Source: Pogostemon cablin | Taxonomy: Eukaryota > Streptophyta > Magnoliopsida > Lamiales > Lamiaceae | Assembly (NCBI GenBank): GCA_023678885.1 | Contig: CM042962.1 | Coordinates: forward strand, 20,970,336-21,034,335 | Direction of reading: 5' to 3' | Length of the DNA stretch: 64,000 nucleotides | Shown here: in pieces, positions 37,201-52,800 of the stretch | Numbering within the stretch: the first letter of the stretch is position 1 | Layout of the letters: every line of letters starts with the position of its first letter | Program-made: the position numbers and the translations under genes | The notes under the pieces: generated by a model | Databases searched by the model: none | Told to the model about the DNA's origin: nothing | Seen by the model: only the letters and a program-made list of their open reading frames with translations

Positions 37201-40200
37201 TGTAGCTTTTTTATACTTTGAAAACATGTTCTCCAAGAACATATTCCTGTCAAATAACTAATTTGAACATAAAAATGGTAAGAAAATGTTCACTTCAAGG
37301 AGTTCTTGAGTTGGCTCATGGAGTAGAATCAGCTCTACACTGTGAGTTTTTAGTGACTCTATGGCGCAAGCTTCCTAGCATTTTTATACTCTGAAAACAT
37401 GTTCTCCAACTATATTCTCATGTCTAATTACTAATTTGACCATAAAATGGCAAGAAAATGCTCCCTTCAAGGTGGTCTTGACCTGGCTCACGGAGTAAAA
37501 TCAGCTCTGCACTATGAGTTTTCAGTGACTCTATGGTACAATCTTCCTAGCATTTTATACTCTAAAAACATATTATCCAACTATATTCTCATGTATAATA
37601 ACTAATTTGACCACAAAAATGGCAAGAAAATACTCACTTCAAGGAGTTATTGACCTGGCTCACAAAGCAGAGTCAGCTATGCACTGTGAGTTTTTAGTGA
37701 CTCGATGGCGCAACCTTCCTAACATTTTTATACTTTGAAAACATGTTCTCAAACTATATTCGCATGTCTAATAACTAATTTGGCCATAAAATTGGCAAGA
37801 AAATGCTCACTTCAAGGAGTTCTTGACCTGGCTCAAGGAGTAGAATCAGCTCCGCACCGTAAGTTTTTATTGACTCTTTTGTGCAAGCTTCCTGGCATTT
37901 TTATACAAAGAAGACATATTCTCCGACTATATTCTCATGTCTAATAACTAATTTAACCATAAAATTGGCAAGAAAATGCTCACTTCAAGGAGTTCTTGAC
38001 TTGGCTCACAGAGTAGAATCAGCTCTGCATTGTGAGTTTTTAGTTATTCTATGGCGGAAACTTTGTAGTTTTTTTATACTCTGAAAATATGTTCTTCAAC
38101 AACATACTCATGTCTAATAACTAATTTGAACATAAAAATGGTAGGAAAATGTTCACTTCAAGGTGTTCTTGAATTGGCTCAGGGAATAGAATCAGCTCTA
38201 CACTGTGAGTTTTTAACGACTCTATGGCGCTTGCTTCCTAACATTTTTATACTCTGAAAACATGTTCTCCAACTATATTCTCATGTCTAATTACTAATTT
38301 GACCATAAAAATGGCAAGAAAATGCTCCATTCAAGGTGGTCTTGACCTGGCTCACGGAGTAGAATCAGCTCTGCACTATGAGTTTTCAGTGACTCTATGG
38401 TACAAGCTTCCTAGCATTTTTATACTCTGAAAACATATTCTCCAACTATATTCTCATGTCTAATAACAAATTTGACCATAAAAATAACAAGAAAATACTC
38501 ACTTCAAGGAGTTCTTGACCTGGCTCACAAAGCAGAGTCAGCTATGCACTTTGAGTTTTTAGTGACTCGATGGCGCAACCTTCCTAGCATTTTTATATTC
38601 TGAAAACATGTTCTCAAACTATATTATCATGTCTAATAACTAATTTGACCATAAAATTAGCAATAAAATGCTCGCTTCAAGGAATTCTTGACCTGGCTCA
38701 CGGAGTAGAATCAGCTCCGCACTGTGAATTTTTAGTGACTCTTTGGTGCAAGCTTCCTGGCATTTTTATACTCAGAAAACATGATCTCCAACTATATTCT
38801 CATGTCTAATAACTAATTTAACCTTAAAATTGGCAAGAAAATGCTCACTTCAAGGAGTTCTTAACCTGGCTCATAGAGTAGAATCAGCTCTGCAATGTGA
38901 GTTTTTAGTTATTCTATGGCGGAAACTTTGTAGCTTTTTTATACTCTGAAAACATGTTCTCCAAGAACATACTCCTGTCAAATAACTAATTTGAACATAA
39001 AAATGGTAAGAAAATGTTCACTTCAAGGAGTTCTTGAGTTGGCTCATGGAGTAGAATCAGCTCTACACTGTGAGTTTTTAGTGACTCTATGGCGCAAGCT
39101 TCCTAGCATTTTTATACTCTGAAAACATGTTCTCCAACTATATTCTCATGTCTAATTACTAATTTGACCATAAAATGGCAAGAAAATGCTCCCTTCAAGG
39201 TGGTCTTGACCTGGCTCACGGAGCAAAATCAGCTCTGCACTATGAGTTTTCAGTGACTCTATGGTACAAGCTTCCTAGCATGTTATACTCTAAAAACATA
39301 TTATCCAACTATATTCTCATGTATAATAACTAATTTGACCACAAAAATGGCAAGAAAATACTCACTTCAAGGAGTTATTGACCTGGCTCACAAAGCAGAG
39401 TCAGCTATGCACGTGAGTTTTTAGTGACTCGATGGCGCAACCTTCCTAACATTTTTATACTTTGAAAACATGTTCTCAAACTATATTCGCATGTCTAATA
39501 ACTAATTTGGCCATAAAATTGGCAAGAAAATGCTCACTTCAAGGAGTTCTTGACCTGGCTCAAGGAGTAGAATCAGCTCCGCACCGTAAGTTTTTATTGA
39601 CTCTTTTGTGCAAGCTTCCTGGCATTTTTATACAAAGAAGACATATTCTCCGACTATATTCTCATGTCTAATAACTAATTTAACTATAAAATTGGCAAGA
39701 AAATGCTCACTTCAAGGAGTTCTTGACTTGGCTCACAGAGTAGAATCAGCTCTGCATTGTGAGTTTTTAGTTATTCTATGGCGGAAACTTTGTAGTTTTT
39801 TTATACTCTGAAAATATGTTCTTCAACAACATACTCATGTCTAATAACTAATTTGAACATAAAAATGGTAGGAAAATGTTCACTTCAAGGTGTTCTTGAA
39901 TTGGCTCAGGGAATAGAATCAGCTCTACACTGTGAGTTTTTAACGACTCTATGGCGCTTGCTTCCTAACATTTTTATACTCTGAAAACATGTTCTCCAAC
40001 TATATTCTCATGTCTAATTACTAATTTGACCATAAAAATGGCAAGAAAATGCTCCATTCAAGGTGGTCTTGACCTGGCTCACGGAGTAGAATCAACTCTG
40101 CACTATAAGTTTTCAGTGACTCTATGGTACAAGCTTCCTAGCATTTTTATACTCTGAAAACATATTCTCCGACTATATTCTCATGTCTAATAACAAATTT

Positions 40201-43200
40201 GACCATAAAAATAACAAGAAAACACTCACTTCAAGGAGTTCTTGACCTGGCTCACAAAGCAGAGTCAGCTATGCACTTTGAGTTTTTAGTGACTCGATGG
40301 CGCAACCTTCCTAGCATTTTTATATTCTGAAAACATGTTCTCAAACTATATTCTCATGTCTAATAACTAATTTGACCATAAAATTAGCAATAAAATGCTC
40401 GCTTCAAGGAATTCTTGACCTGGCTCACGGAGTAGAATCAGCTCCGCACTGTGAATTTTTAGTGACTCTTTGTTGCAAGCTTCCTGGAACTTTTATACTC
40501 AGAAAACATGATCTCCAACTATATTCTCATGTCTAATAACTAATTTAACCTTAAAATTGGCAAGAAAATTCTCACTTCAAGGAGTTCTTAACCTGGCTCA
40601 TAGAGTAGAATCAGTTCTGCAATGTGAGTTTTTAGTTATTCTATAGCGGAAACTTTGTAGCTTTTTTATACTTTGAAATCATGTTCTCCAAGAACATATT
40701 CCTATCAAATAACTAATTTGAACGTAAAAATGGTAAGAAAATGTTCACTTCAAGGAGTTCTTGAGTTGGCTCATGGAGTAGAATCAGCTCTACACTGTGA
40801 GTTTTTAGTGACTCTATGGCGCAAGCTTCCTAGCATTTTTATACTCTGAAAACATGTTCTCCAACTATATTCTCATGTCTAATTACTAATTTGACCATAA
40901 AATGGCAAGAAAATGCTCCCTTCAAGGTGGTCTTGACCTGGCTCACGGAGCAAAATCAGCTCTGCACTATGAGTTTTCAGTGACTCTATGGTACAAGCTT
41001 CCTAGCATTTTATACTCTAAAAACATATTATCCAACTATATTCTCATGTCTAATAACTAATTTGACCACAAAAATGGCAAGAAAATACTCACTTCAAGGA
41101 GTTATTGACCTGTCTCACAAAGCAGAGTCAGCTATGCACGTGAGTTTTTAGTGACTCGATGGCGCAACCTTCCTAACATTTTTATACTTTGAAAACATGT
41201 TCTCAAACTATATTCGCATGTCTAATAACTAATTTGACCATAAAATTGGCAAGAAAATGCTCACTTCAAGGAGTTCTTGACCTGGCTCACGGAGTAGAAT
41301 CAGCTCCGCACCGTGAGTTTTTAGTGACTCTTTTGTGCAAGCTTCCTGGCATTTTTATACAAAGAAGACATATTCTCCGACTATATTCTCATGTCTAATA
41401 ACTAATTTAACCATAAAATTGGCATGAAAATGCTCACTTCAAGGAGTTCTTGACTTGGCTCACAGAGTAGAATCAACTCTGCACTGTGAGTTTTTAGTTA
41501 TTCTATGGCGGAAACTTTGTAGTTTTTTTTATACTCTGAAAATATGTTCTTCAACAACATACTCATGTCTAATAACTAATTTGAACATAAAAATGGTAGG
41601 AAAATGTTCACTTCAAGGTGTTCTTGAATTGGCTCAGGGAATAGAATCAGCTCTACACTGTGAGTTTTTAACGACTCTATGGTGCATGCTTCCTAACATT
41701 TTTATACTCTGAAAACATGTTCTCCAACTATATTCTCATGTCTAATTACTAATTTGACCATAAAAATGGCAAGAAAATGCTCCATTCAAGGTGGTCTTGA
41801 CCTGGCTCACGGAGTAGAATCAGCTCTGCACTATGAGTTTTCAGTGACTCTATGGTACAAGATTCCTAGCATTTTATACTCTAAAAACATATTATCCAAC
41901 TATATTCTCATGTCTAATAACTAATTTGACCATAAAAATAACAAGAAAATACTCACTTCAAGGAGTTCTTGACCTGGCTCACAAAGCAGAGTCAGCTATG
42001 CACTGTGAGTTTTTAGTGACTCGATGGCGCAACCTTCCAAGCATTTTTATATTCTGAAAACATGTTCTCAAACTATATTCTCATGTCTAATAACTAATTT
42101 GACCATAAAATTAGTAACAAAATGCTCACTTAAAGAAATTCTTTACGTGGCTCAAGGAGTAGAATCAGCTCCGCACTGTGAATTTTTAGTGACTCTTTGG
42201 TGCAAGCTTCCTGGCATTTTTATACTCAGAAAACATGATCTCCAACTATTTTCTCATGTCTAATAACTAATTTAACCTTAAAATTGGCAAGAAAATTCTC
42301 ACTTCAAGGAGTTCTTAACCTGGCTCATAGAGTAGAATCAGTTCTGCAATGTGAGTTTTTAGTTATTCTATGGCGGAAACTTTGTAGCTTTTTATACTCT
42401 GAAAACATGTTCTCCAAGAACATACTCCTGTCAAATAACTAATTTGAACATAAAAATGGTAAGAAAATGTTCACTTCAAGGAGTTCTTGAGTTGGCTCAT
42501 GGAGTAGAATCAGCTCTACACTGTGAGTTTTTAGTGACTCTATGGCGCAAGCTTCCTAGCATTTTTATACTCTGAAAACATGTTCTCCAACTATATTCTC
42601 ATGTCTAATTACTAATTTGACCATAAAATGGCAAGAAAATGCTCCCTTCAAGGTGGTCTTGACCTGGCTCACGGAGTAAAATCAGCTCTGCACTATGAGT
42701 TTTCAGTGACTCTATGGTACAAGCTTCCTAGCATTTTATACTCTAAAAACATATTATCCAACTATATTCTCATGTCTAATAACTAATTTGACCACAAAAA
42801 TGGCAAGAAAATACTCACTTCAAGGAGTTATTGACCTGGCTCACAAAGCAGAGTCAGCTATGCACTGTGAGTTTTTAGTGACTCGATGGCGCAACCTTCC
42901 TAACATTTTTATACTTTGAAAACATGTTCTCAAACTATATCCGCATGTCTAATAACTAATTTGACCATAAAATTGGCAAGAAAATGCTCACTTCAAGGAG
43001 TTCTTGACCTGGCTCACGGAGTAGAATCAGCTCCGCACCGTGAGTTTTTAGTGACTCTTTTGTGCAAGCTTCCTGGCATTTTTATACAAAGAAGACATAT
43101 TCTTCGACTATATTCTCATGTCCAATAACTAATTTAACCATAAAATTGGCAAGAAAATGCTCACTTCAAGGAGTTCTTGACTTGGCTCACAGAGTAGAAT

Positions 43201-46200
43201 CAACTCTGCACTGTGAGTTTTTAGTTATTCTATGGCGGAAACTTTGTAGCTTTTTTATACTCTGAAAATATGTTCTCCAACAACATACTCATGTCTAATA
43301 ACTAATTTGAACATAAAAATGGTAAGAAAATGTTCACTTCAAGGAGTTCTTGAATTGGCTCAGGGAATAGAATCAGCTCTACACTGTGAGTTTTTAACGA
43401 CTCTATGGCGCATGCTTCCTAACATTTTTATACTCTGAAAACATGTTCTCCAACTATATTCTCATGTCTAATTACTAATTTGACCATAAAAATGGCAAGA
43501 AAATGCTCCATTCAAGGTGGTCTTGACCTGGCTCACGGAGTAGAATCAGCTCTGCACTATGAGTTTTCAGTGACTCTATGGTACAAGCTTCCTAGCATTT
43601 TTATACTCTGAAAACATATTCTCCAACTATATTCTCATGTCTAATAACAAATTTGACCATAAAAATAACAAGAAAATACTCACTTCAAGGAGTTCTTGAC
43701 CTGGCTCACAAAGCAGAGTCAGCTATGCACTGTGAGTTTTTAGTGACTCGATGGCGCAACCTTCCTAGCATTTTTATACTCTGAAAACATGTTCTCAAAC
43801 TATATTCTCATGTCTAATAACTAATTTGACCATAAAATTAGCAACAAAATGCTCGCTTCAAGGAATTCTTGACCTGGCTCACGGAGTAGAATCAGCTCCG
43901 CACTGTGAATTTTTAGTGACTCTTTGGTGCAAGCTTCCTGGCATTTTTATACTCAGAAAACATGATCTCCAACTATATTCTCATGTCTAATAACTAATTT
44001 AACCTTAAAATTGGCAAGAAAATGCTCACTTCAAGGAGTTCTTAACCTGGCTCAGAGAGTAGAATCAGCTCTGCAATGTGAGTTTTTAGTTATTCTATGG
44101 CGGAAACTTTGTAGCTTTTTTATACTCTGAAAACATGTTCTCCAAGAACATACTCCTGTCAAATAACTAATTTGAACATAAAAATGGTAAGAAAATGTTC
44201 ACTTCAAGGAGTTCTTGAGTTGGCTCATGGAGTAGAATCAGCTCTACACTGTGAGTTTTTAGTGACTCTATGGCGCAAGCTTCCTAGCATTTTTATACTC
44301 TGAAAACATGTTCTCCAACTATATTCTCATGTCTAATTACTAATTTGACCATAAAATGGCAAGAAAATGCTCCCTTCAAGGTGGTCTTGACCTGGCTCGT
44401 GGAGTAAAATCAGCTCTGCACTATGAGTTTTCAGTGACTCTATGGTACAAGCTTCCCAGCATTTTATACTCTAAAAACATATTATCCAACTATATTCTCA
44501 TGTCTAATAACTAATTTGACCACAAAAATGGCAAGAAAATACTCACTTCAAGGAGTTATTGACCTGGCTCACAAAGCAGAGTCAGCTATGCACTGTGAGT
44601 TTTTAGTGACTCGATGGCGCAACCTTCCTAACATTTTTATACTTTGAAAACATGTTCTCAAACTATATCCGCATGTCTAATAACTAATTTGACCATAAAA
44701 TTGGCAAGAAAATGCTCACTTCAAGGAGTTCTTGACCTGGCTCACGGAGTAGAATCAGCTCCGCACCGTGAGTTTTTAGTGACTCTTTTGTGCAAGCTTC
44801 CTGGCATTTTTATACAAAGAAGACATATTCTTCGACTATATTCTCATGTCTAATAACTAATTTAACCATAAAATTGGCAAGAAAATGCTCACTTCAAGGA
44901 GTTCTTGACTTGGCTCACAGAGTAGAATCAGCTCTGCACTATGAGTTTTTAGTTATTCTATGGCGGAAACTTTGTAGCTTTTTTATACTCTGAAAATATG
45001 TTCTCCAACAACATACTCATGTCTAATAACTAATTTGAACATAAAAATGGTAGGAAAATGTTCACTTCAAGGTGTTCTTGAATTGGCTCAGGGGATAGAA
45101 TCAGCTCTACACTGTGAGTTTTTAACGACTCTATGGCGCATGCTTCCTAACATTTTTATACTCTGAAAACATGTTCTCCAACTATATTCTCATGTCTAAT
45201 TACTAATTTGACCATAAAAATGGCAAGAAAATGCTCCATTCAAGGTGGTCTTGACCTGGCTCACGGAGTAGAATCAACTCTGCACTATGAGTTTTTAGTG
45301 ACTCTATGGTACAAGCTTCCTAGCATTTTTATACTCTGAAAACATATTCTCCAACTATATTCTCATGTCTAATAACAAATTTGACCATAAAAATAACAAG
45401 AAAATACTCACTTCAAGGAGTTCTTGACCTGGCTCACAAAGCAGAGTCAGCTATGCACTTTGAGTTTTTAGTGACTCGATGGCGCAACCTTCCTAGCATT
45501 TTTATATTCTGAAAACATGTTCTCAAACTATATTCTCATGTCTAATAACTAATTTGACCATAAAATTAGCAACAAAATGCTCGCTTCAAGGAATTCTTGA
45601 CCTGGCTCACGGAGTAGAATCAGCTCCGCACTGTGAATTTTTAGTGACTCTTTGGTGCAAGCTTCCTGGCATTTTTATACTCAGAAAACATGATCTCCAA
45701 CTATATTCTCATGTCTAATAACTAATTTAACCTTAAAATTGGCAAGAAAATGCTCACTTCAAGGAGTTCTTAACCTGGCTCATAGAGTAGAATCAGTTCT
45801 GCAATGTGAGTTTTTAGTTATTCTATGGCGGAAACTTTGTAGCTTTTTTATACTCTGAAAACATGTTCTCCAAGAACATACTCCTGTCAAATAACTAATT
45901 TGAACATAAAAATGGTAAGAAAATGTTCACTTCAAGGAGTTCTTGAGTTGGCTCATGGAGTAGAATCAGCTCTACACTGTGAGTTTTTAGTGACTCTATG
46001 GCGCAAGCTTCCTAGCATTTTTATACTCTGAAAACATGTTCTCCAACTATATTCTCATGTCTAATTACTAATTTGACCATAAAATGGCAAGAAAATGCTC
46101 CCTTCAAGGTGGTCTTGACCTGGCTCACGGAGTAAAATCAGCTCTGCACTATGAGTTTTCAGTGACTCTATGGTACAAGCTTCCTAGCATTTTATACTCT

Positions 46201-49200
46201 AAAAACATATTATCCAACTATATTCTCATGTCTAATAACTAATTTGACCACAAAAATGGCAAGAAAATACTCACTTCAAGGAGTTATTGACCTGGCTCAC
46301 AAAGCAGAGTCAGCTATGCACTGTGAGTTTTTAGTGACTCGATGGCGCAACCTTCCTAACATTTTTATACTTTGAAAACATGTTCTCAAACTATATTCGC
46401 ATGTCTAATAACTAATTTGACCATAAAATTGGCAAGAAAATGCTCACTTCAAGGAGTTCTTGACCTGGCTCACGGAGTAGAATCAGCTCCGCACCGTGAG
46501 TTTTTAGTGACTCTTTTGTGCAAGCTTCCTGGCATTTTTATACAAAGAAGACATATTCTCCGACTATATTCTCATGTCTAATAACTAATTTAACCATAAA
46601 ATTGGCATGAAAATGCTCACTTCAAGGAGTTCTTGACTTGGCTCACAGAGTAGAATCAGCTCTGCACTGTGAGTTTTTAGTTATTCTATGGCGGAAACTT
46701 TGTAGCTTTTTTATACTCTGAAAATATTTTCTCCAACAACATACTCATGTCTAATAACTAATTTGAACATAAAAATGGTAGGAAAATGTTCACTTCAAGG
46801 TGTTCTTGAATTGGCTCAGGGAATAGAATCAGCTCTACACTGTGAGTTTTTAACGACTCTATGGCGCATGCTTCCTAACATTTTTATACTCTGAAAACAT
46901 GTTCTCCAACTATATTCTCATGTCTAATTACTAATTTGACCATAAAAATGGCAAGAAAATACTCCATTCAAGGTGGTCTTGACCTGGCTCACGGAGTAGA
47001 ATCAGTTCTGCACTATGAGTTTTCAGTGACTATGGTAAAAGCTTCCTAGCATTTTTATACTCTGAAAACATATTCTCCAACTATATTCTCATGTCTAATA
47101 ACAAATTTGACCATAAAAATAACAAGAAAATACTCACCTCAAGGAGTTCTTGACCTGGCTCACAAAGCAGAGTCAGCTATGCACTTTGAGTTTTTAGTGA
47201 CTCGATGGCGCAACCTTCCTAGCATTTTTATATTCTGAAAACATGTTCTCAAACTATATTATCATGTCTAATAACTAATTTGACCATAAAATTAGCAATA
47301 AAATGCTCGCTTCAAGGAATTCTTGACCTGGCTCACGGAGTAGAATCAGCTCCGCACTGTGAATTTTTAGTGACTCTTTGTTGCAAGCTTCCTGGAACTT
47401 TTATACTCAGAAAACATGATCTCCAACTATATTCTCATGTCTAATAACTAATTTAACCTTAAAATTGGCAAGAAAATTCTCACTTCGAGGAGTTCTTAAC
47501 CTGGCTCATAGAGTAGAATCAGTTCTGCAATGTGAGTTTTTAGTTATTCTATGGCGGAAACTTTGTAGCTTTTTTATACTTTGAAAACATGTTCTCCAAG
47601 AACATATTCCTATCAAATAACTAATTTGAACGTAAAAATGGTAAGAAAATGTTCACTTCAAGGAGTTCTTGAGTTGGCTCATGGAGTAGAATCAGCTCTA
47701 CACTGTGAGTTTTTAGTGACTCTATGGCGCAAGCTTCCTAGCATTTTTATACTCTGAAAACATGTTCTCCAACTATATTCTCATTTCTAATTACTAATTT
47801 GACCATAAAATGGCAAGAAAATGCTCCCTTCAAGGTGGTCATGACCTGGCTCACGGAGCAAAATCAGCTCTGCACTATGAGTTTTCAGTGACTCTATGGT
47901 ACAAGCTTCCTAGCATGTTATACTCTAAAAACATATTATCCAACTATATTCTCATGTATAATAACTAATTTGACCACAAAAATGGCAAGAAAATACTCAC
48001 TTCAAGGAGTTATTGACCTGTCTCACAAAGCAGAGTCAGCTATGCACGTGAGTTTTTAGTGACTCGATGGCGCAACCTTCCTAACATTTTTATACTTTGA
48101 AAACATGTTCTCAAACTATATTCGCATGTCTAATAACTAATTTGACCATAAAATTGGCAAGAAAATGCTCACTTCAAGGAGTTCTTGACCTGGCTCACGG
48201 AGTAGAATCAGCTCCGCACCGTGAGTTTTTATTGACTCTTTTGTGCAAGCTTCCTGGCATTTTTATACAAAGAAGACATATTCTCCGACTATATTCTCAT
48301 GTCTAATAACTAATTTAACCATAAAATTGGCATGAAAATGTTCACTTCAAGGAGTTCTTGACTTGGCTCACAGTATAGAATCAACTCTGCACTGTGTGTT
48401 TTTAGTTATTCTATGGCGAAAACTTTCTAGCTTTTTTATACTCTGAAAATATTTTCTCCAACAACATACTCATGTCTAATAACTAATTTGAACATAAAAA
48501 TGGTAGGAAAATGTTCACTTCAAGGTGTTCTTGAATTGGCTCAGGGAATAGAATCAGCTCTACACTAGTGAGTTTTTAACGACTCTATGGCGCATGCTTC
48601 CTAACATTTTTATACTCTGAAAACATGTTCTCCAACTATATTCTCATGTCTAATTACTAATTTGACCATAAAAATGGCAAGAAAATGCTCCATTCAAGGT
48701 GGTCTTGACCTGGCTCACGGAGTAGAATCAGCTCTGCACTATGAGTTTTCAGTGACTATGGTACAAGCTTCCTAACATTTTTATACTCTGAAAACATGTT
48801 CTCAATCTATATTCTCTTGTCTAATAACTAATTTTACCATAAAAATAACAAGAAAATACTCACTTCAAGGAGTTCTTGACCCTGTCTCACAAAGCAGAGT
48901 CAGCTATGCACTGTGAGTTTTTTAGTGACTCGATGGCGCAACCTTCCTAGCATTTTTATATTCTGAAAAAATGTTCTCAAACTATATTCTCATGTCTAAT
49001 AACTAATTTGACCATAAAATTAGGCAACAAAATGCTCGCTTCAAGGAATTCTTGACCTGGCTCACGGAGTAGAATCAGCTCGCACTGTGAATTTTTAGTG
49101 ACTCTTTGGTGCAAGCTTCCTGGCATTTTTATACTCATAAAACATGATCTCCAACTATATTCTCATGTCTAATAACTAATTTAACCTTAAAATTGGCAAG

Positions 49201-49820
49201 AAAATGCTCACTTCAAGGAGTTCTTAACCTGGTTCATAGAGTAGAATCAGTTCTGCAATGTGAGTTTTTAGTTATTCTATGGCGGAAACTTTTTAGCTTT
49301 TTTATACTTTGAAAACATGTTCTCCAAGAACATACTCCTGTCAAATAACTAATTTGAACATAAAAATGGTAAGAAAATGTTCACTTCATGGAGTTCTTGA
49401 GTTATGTCATGGAGTAGAATCAGCTCTATACTGTGAGTTTTTAGTGACTCTATGGCGCAAGCTTCCTAGCATTTTTATACTCTGAAAACATATTCTCCAA
49501 CTATATTCTCATGTCTAATTACTAATTTGACCATAAAATGGTAAGAAAATGCTCCCTTCAAGGTGGTCTTGACCTGGCTCACGGAGTAAAATCAGCTCTG
49601 CACTATGAGTTTTCAGTGACTCTATGGTACAAGCTTCCTAGCATGTTATACTCTAAAAACATATTATCCAACTATATTCTCATGTCTAATAACTAATTTG
49701 ACCACAAAAATGGCAAGAAAATACTCACTTCAAGGAGTTATTGACCTGGCTCACAAAGCAGAGTCAGCTATGCACTGTGAGTTTTCAGTGACTCGATGGC
49801 GCAACCTTCCTAACATTTTT
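34278..49820 (+). repeat. Satellite array, nine copies of a 10-monomer HOR (about 1727 bp)
   Basis: Unit starts, marked by m1 'atactttgaaaacatgttc' with 'ttcgcatg', fall at 34278, 36003, 37730, 39457, 41184, 42911, 44639, 46367 and 48092 (next at 49821), a spacing of 1725-1729 bp. The ten monomer types are distinguishable: m2 'tacaaagaagacatattctc', m3 'caacaacatactcatg', m4 'gcatgcttcctaaca', m5 'ccataaaaataacaag', m6 'aaaattagcaa(c/t)aaaatg', m7 'cagaaaacatgatctcc', m8 'aagaacatactcctgtc', m9 'ccataaaatggcaag', m10 'aaaacatattatcc'. Equivalent positions are nearly identical between units while neighbours differ widely. Small variants such as 'gcacgtgag' versus 'gcactgtgag' are shared by subsets of units, indicating local homogenisation. 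No gene is present. Confidence 0.95.
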
Positions 49821-52800
49821 ATACTTTGAAAACATGTTCTCAAACTATATTCGCATGTCTAATAACTAATTTGACCATAAAATTGGCAAGAAAATGCTCA
49901 CTTCAAGGAGTTCTTGACCTGGCTCAAGGAGTAGAATCAGCTCCGCACCGTAAGTTTTTATTGACTCTTTTGTGCAAGCTTCCTGGCATTTTTATACAAA
50001 GAAGACATATTCTCCGACTATATTCTCATGTCTAATAACTAATTTAACCATAAAATTGGCAAGAAAATGCTCACTTCAAGGAGTTCTTGACTTGGCTCAC
50101 AGAGTAGAATCAGCTCTGCATTGTGAGTTTTTAGTTATTCTATGGCGGAAACTTTGTAAGCTTTTTTATACTCTGAAAATATGTTCTCCAACAACATACT
50201 CATGTCTAATAACTAATTTGAACATAAAAATGGTAGGAAAATGTTCACTTCAAGGTGTTCTTGAATTAGCTCAGGGAATAGAATCAGCTCTACACTGTGA
50301 GTTTTTAACGACTCTATGGCGCATGCTTCCTAACATTTTTATACTCTGAAAACATGTTCTCCAACTATATTATCATGTCTAATTACTAATTTGACCATAA
50401 AAATGGCAAGAAAATACTCCATTCAAGGTGGTCTTGACCTGGCTCACGGAGTAGAATCAGCTCTACACTATAAGTTTTCAGTGACTATACGGTACAAGCT
50501 TCCTAGCATTTTTATACTCTGAAAACATATTCTCCAACTATATTCTCATGTCTAATAACTAATTTGACCATAAATATAACTAGAGAATACTCACTTCAAG
50601 GAGTTCTTGACTGGCTCACAAAGCAGAGTCAGCTATGCACTGTGAGTTTTTAGTGACTCGATGGCGCAACCTTCCTAGCATTTTTATACTCTGAAAACAT
50701 GTTCTCAAACTATATTCTCATGTCTAACAACTAATTTGACCATAAAATTAGCAACAAAATGCTCGCTTCAAGGAATTCTTGACCTGGCTCATGGAGAAGA
50801 ATCAGCTCCGCACTGTGAATTTTTAGTGACTCTTTGGTGCAAGCTTCCTAGCATTTTTATACTCTGAAAAGATGTTCTCAAACTATATTCTCATGTCTAA
50901 TAACTAATTTGACCATAAAATTAGCAACAAAATGATCGCTTCAAGGAATTCTTGACCAGACTCATGGAATAGAATTAGCTCCGTACTGTGAATTTTTAGT
51001 GACTCTTTGGTGCAAGCTTCCTGGCATTTTTATACTCAGAAAACATGATCTCCAACTATATTCTCATGTCTAATAACTAATTTAACCTTAAAATTGGCAA
51101 GAAAATGCTCACTTCAAGGAGTTCTTAACCTGGTTCATAGAGTAGAATCAGTTCTGCAATGTGAATTTTTAGTTATTCTATGGCGGAAACTTTGTAGCTT
51201 TTTTATACTTTGAAAACATGTTCTCCAAGAACATACTCCTGTCAAATAACTAATTTGAACATAAAAATGGTAAGAAAATGTTCACTTCAAGGAGTTCTTG
51301 AGTTGTGTCATGGAGTAGAATCAGCTCTATACTGTGAGTTTTTAGTGACTCTATGGCGCAAGCTTCCTAGCATTTTTATACTCTGAAAACATATTCTCCA
51401 ACTATATTCTCATGTCTAATTACTAATTTGACCATAAAATGGTAAGAAAATGCTCCCTTCAAGGTGGTCTTGACCTAGCTCACGGAGTAAAATCAGCTCT
51501 GCACTATGAGTTTTCAGTGACTCTATGGTACAAGCTTCCTAGCATGTTATACTCTAAAAACATATTATCCAACTATATTCTCATGTCTAATAACTAATTT
51601 GACCGCAAAAATGGCAAGAAAATACTTACTTCAAGGAGTTATTGACCTGGATCACAAAGTAGAGTCAGCTATGCACTGTGAGTTTTTAGTGACTCTATGG
51701 CGCAACATTCGTAACATTTTTATACTTTGAAAACATGTTCTCAAACTATATTCGCATGTCTAATAACTAATTTGACCATAAAATTGGCAAGAAAATGCTC
51801 GCTTCAAGGAATTCTTGACCTGGCTCATGGAGAAGAATCAACTCCGCACTGTGAATTTTAGTGACTCTTTGGTGCAAGCTTCCTAGCATTTTTATACTCT
51901 GAAAAGATGTTCTCAAACTATATTCTCATGTCTAATAACTTATTTGACCATAAAATTAGCAACAAAATGATCGCTTCAAGGAATTCTTGACCAGACTCAT
52001 GGAATAGAATTAGCTCCGTACTGTGAATTTTTAGTGACTCTTTGGTGCAAGCTTCCTGGCATTTTTATACTCATAAAACATGATCTCCAACTATATTCTC
52101 ATGTCTAATGACTAATTTAACCTTAAAATTGGCAAGAAAATGCTCACTTCAAGGAGTTCTTAACCTGGCTCATAGAGTAGAATCAGTTCTGCAATGTGAG
52201 TTTTTAGTTATTCTATGGCGGAAACTTTTTAGCTTTTTTATACTTTGAAAACATGTTCTCCAAGAACATACTCCTGTCAAATAACTAATTTGAACATAAA
52301 AATGGTAAGAAAATGTTCACTTCATGGAGTTCTTGAGTTATGTCATGGAGTAGAATCAGCTCTATACTGTGAGTTTTTAGTGACTCTATGGCGCAAGCTT
52401 CCTAGCATTTTTATACTCTGAAAACATGTTCTCCAACTATATTCTCATGTCTAATTACTAATTTGACCATAAAATGGTAAGAAAATGCTCCCTTCAAGGT
52501 GGTCTTGACCTGGCTCACGGAGTAAAATCAGCTCTGCACTATGAGTTTTCAGTGACTCTATGGTACAAGCTTCCTAGCATGTTATACTCTAAAAGCATAT
52601 TATCCAACTATATTCTCATGTCTAATAACTAATTTGACCACAAAAATGGCAAGAAAATACTTACTTCAAGGAGTTATTGACCTGGATCACAAAGTAGAGT
52701 CAGCTATGCACTGTGAGTTTTTAGTGACTCTATGGCGCAACCTTCCTAACATTTTTATACTTTGAAAACATGTTCTCAAACTATATTCGCATGTCTAATA

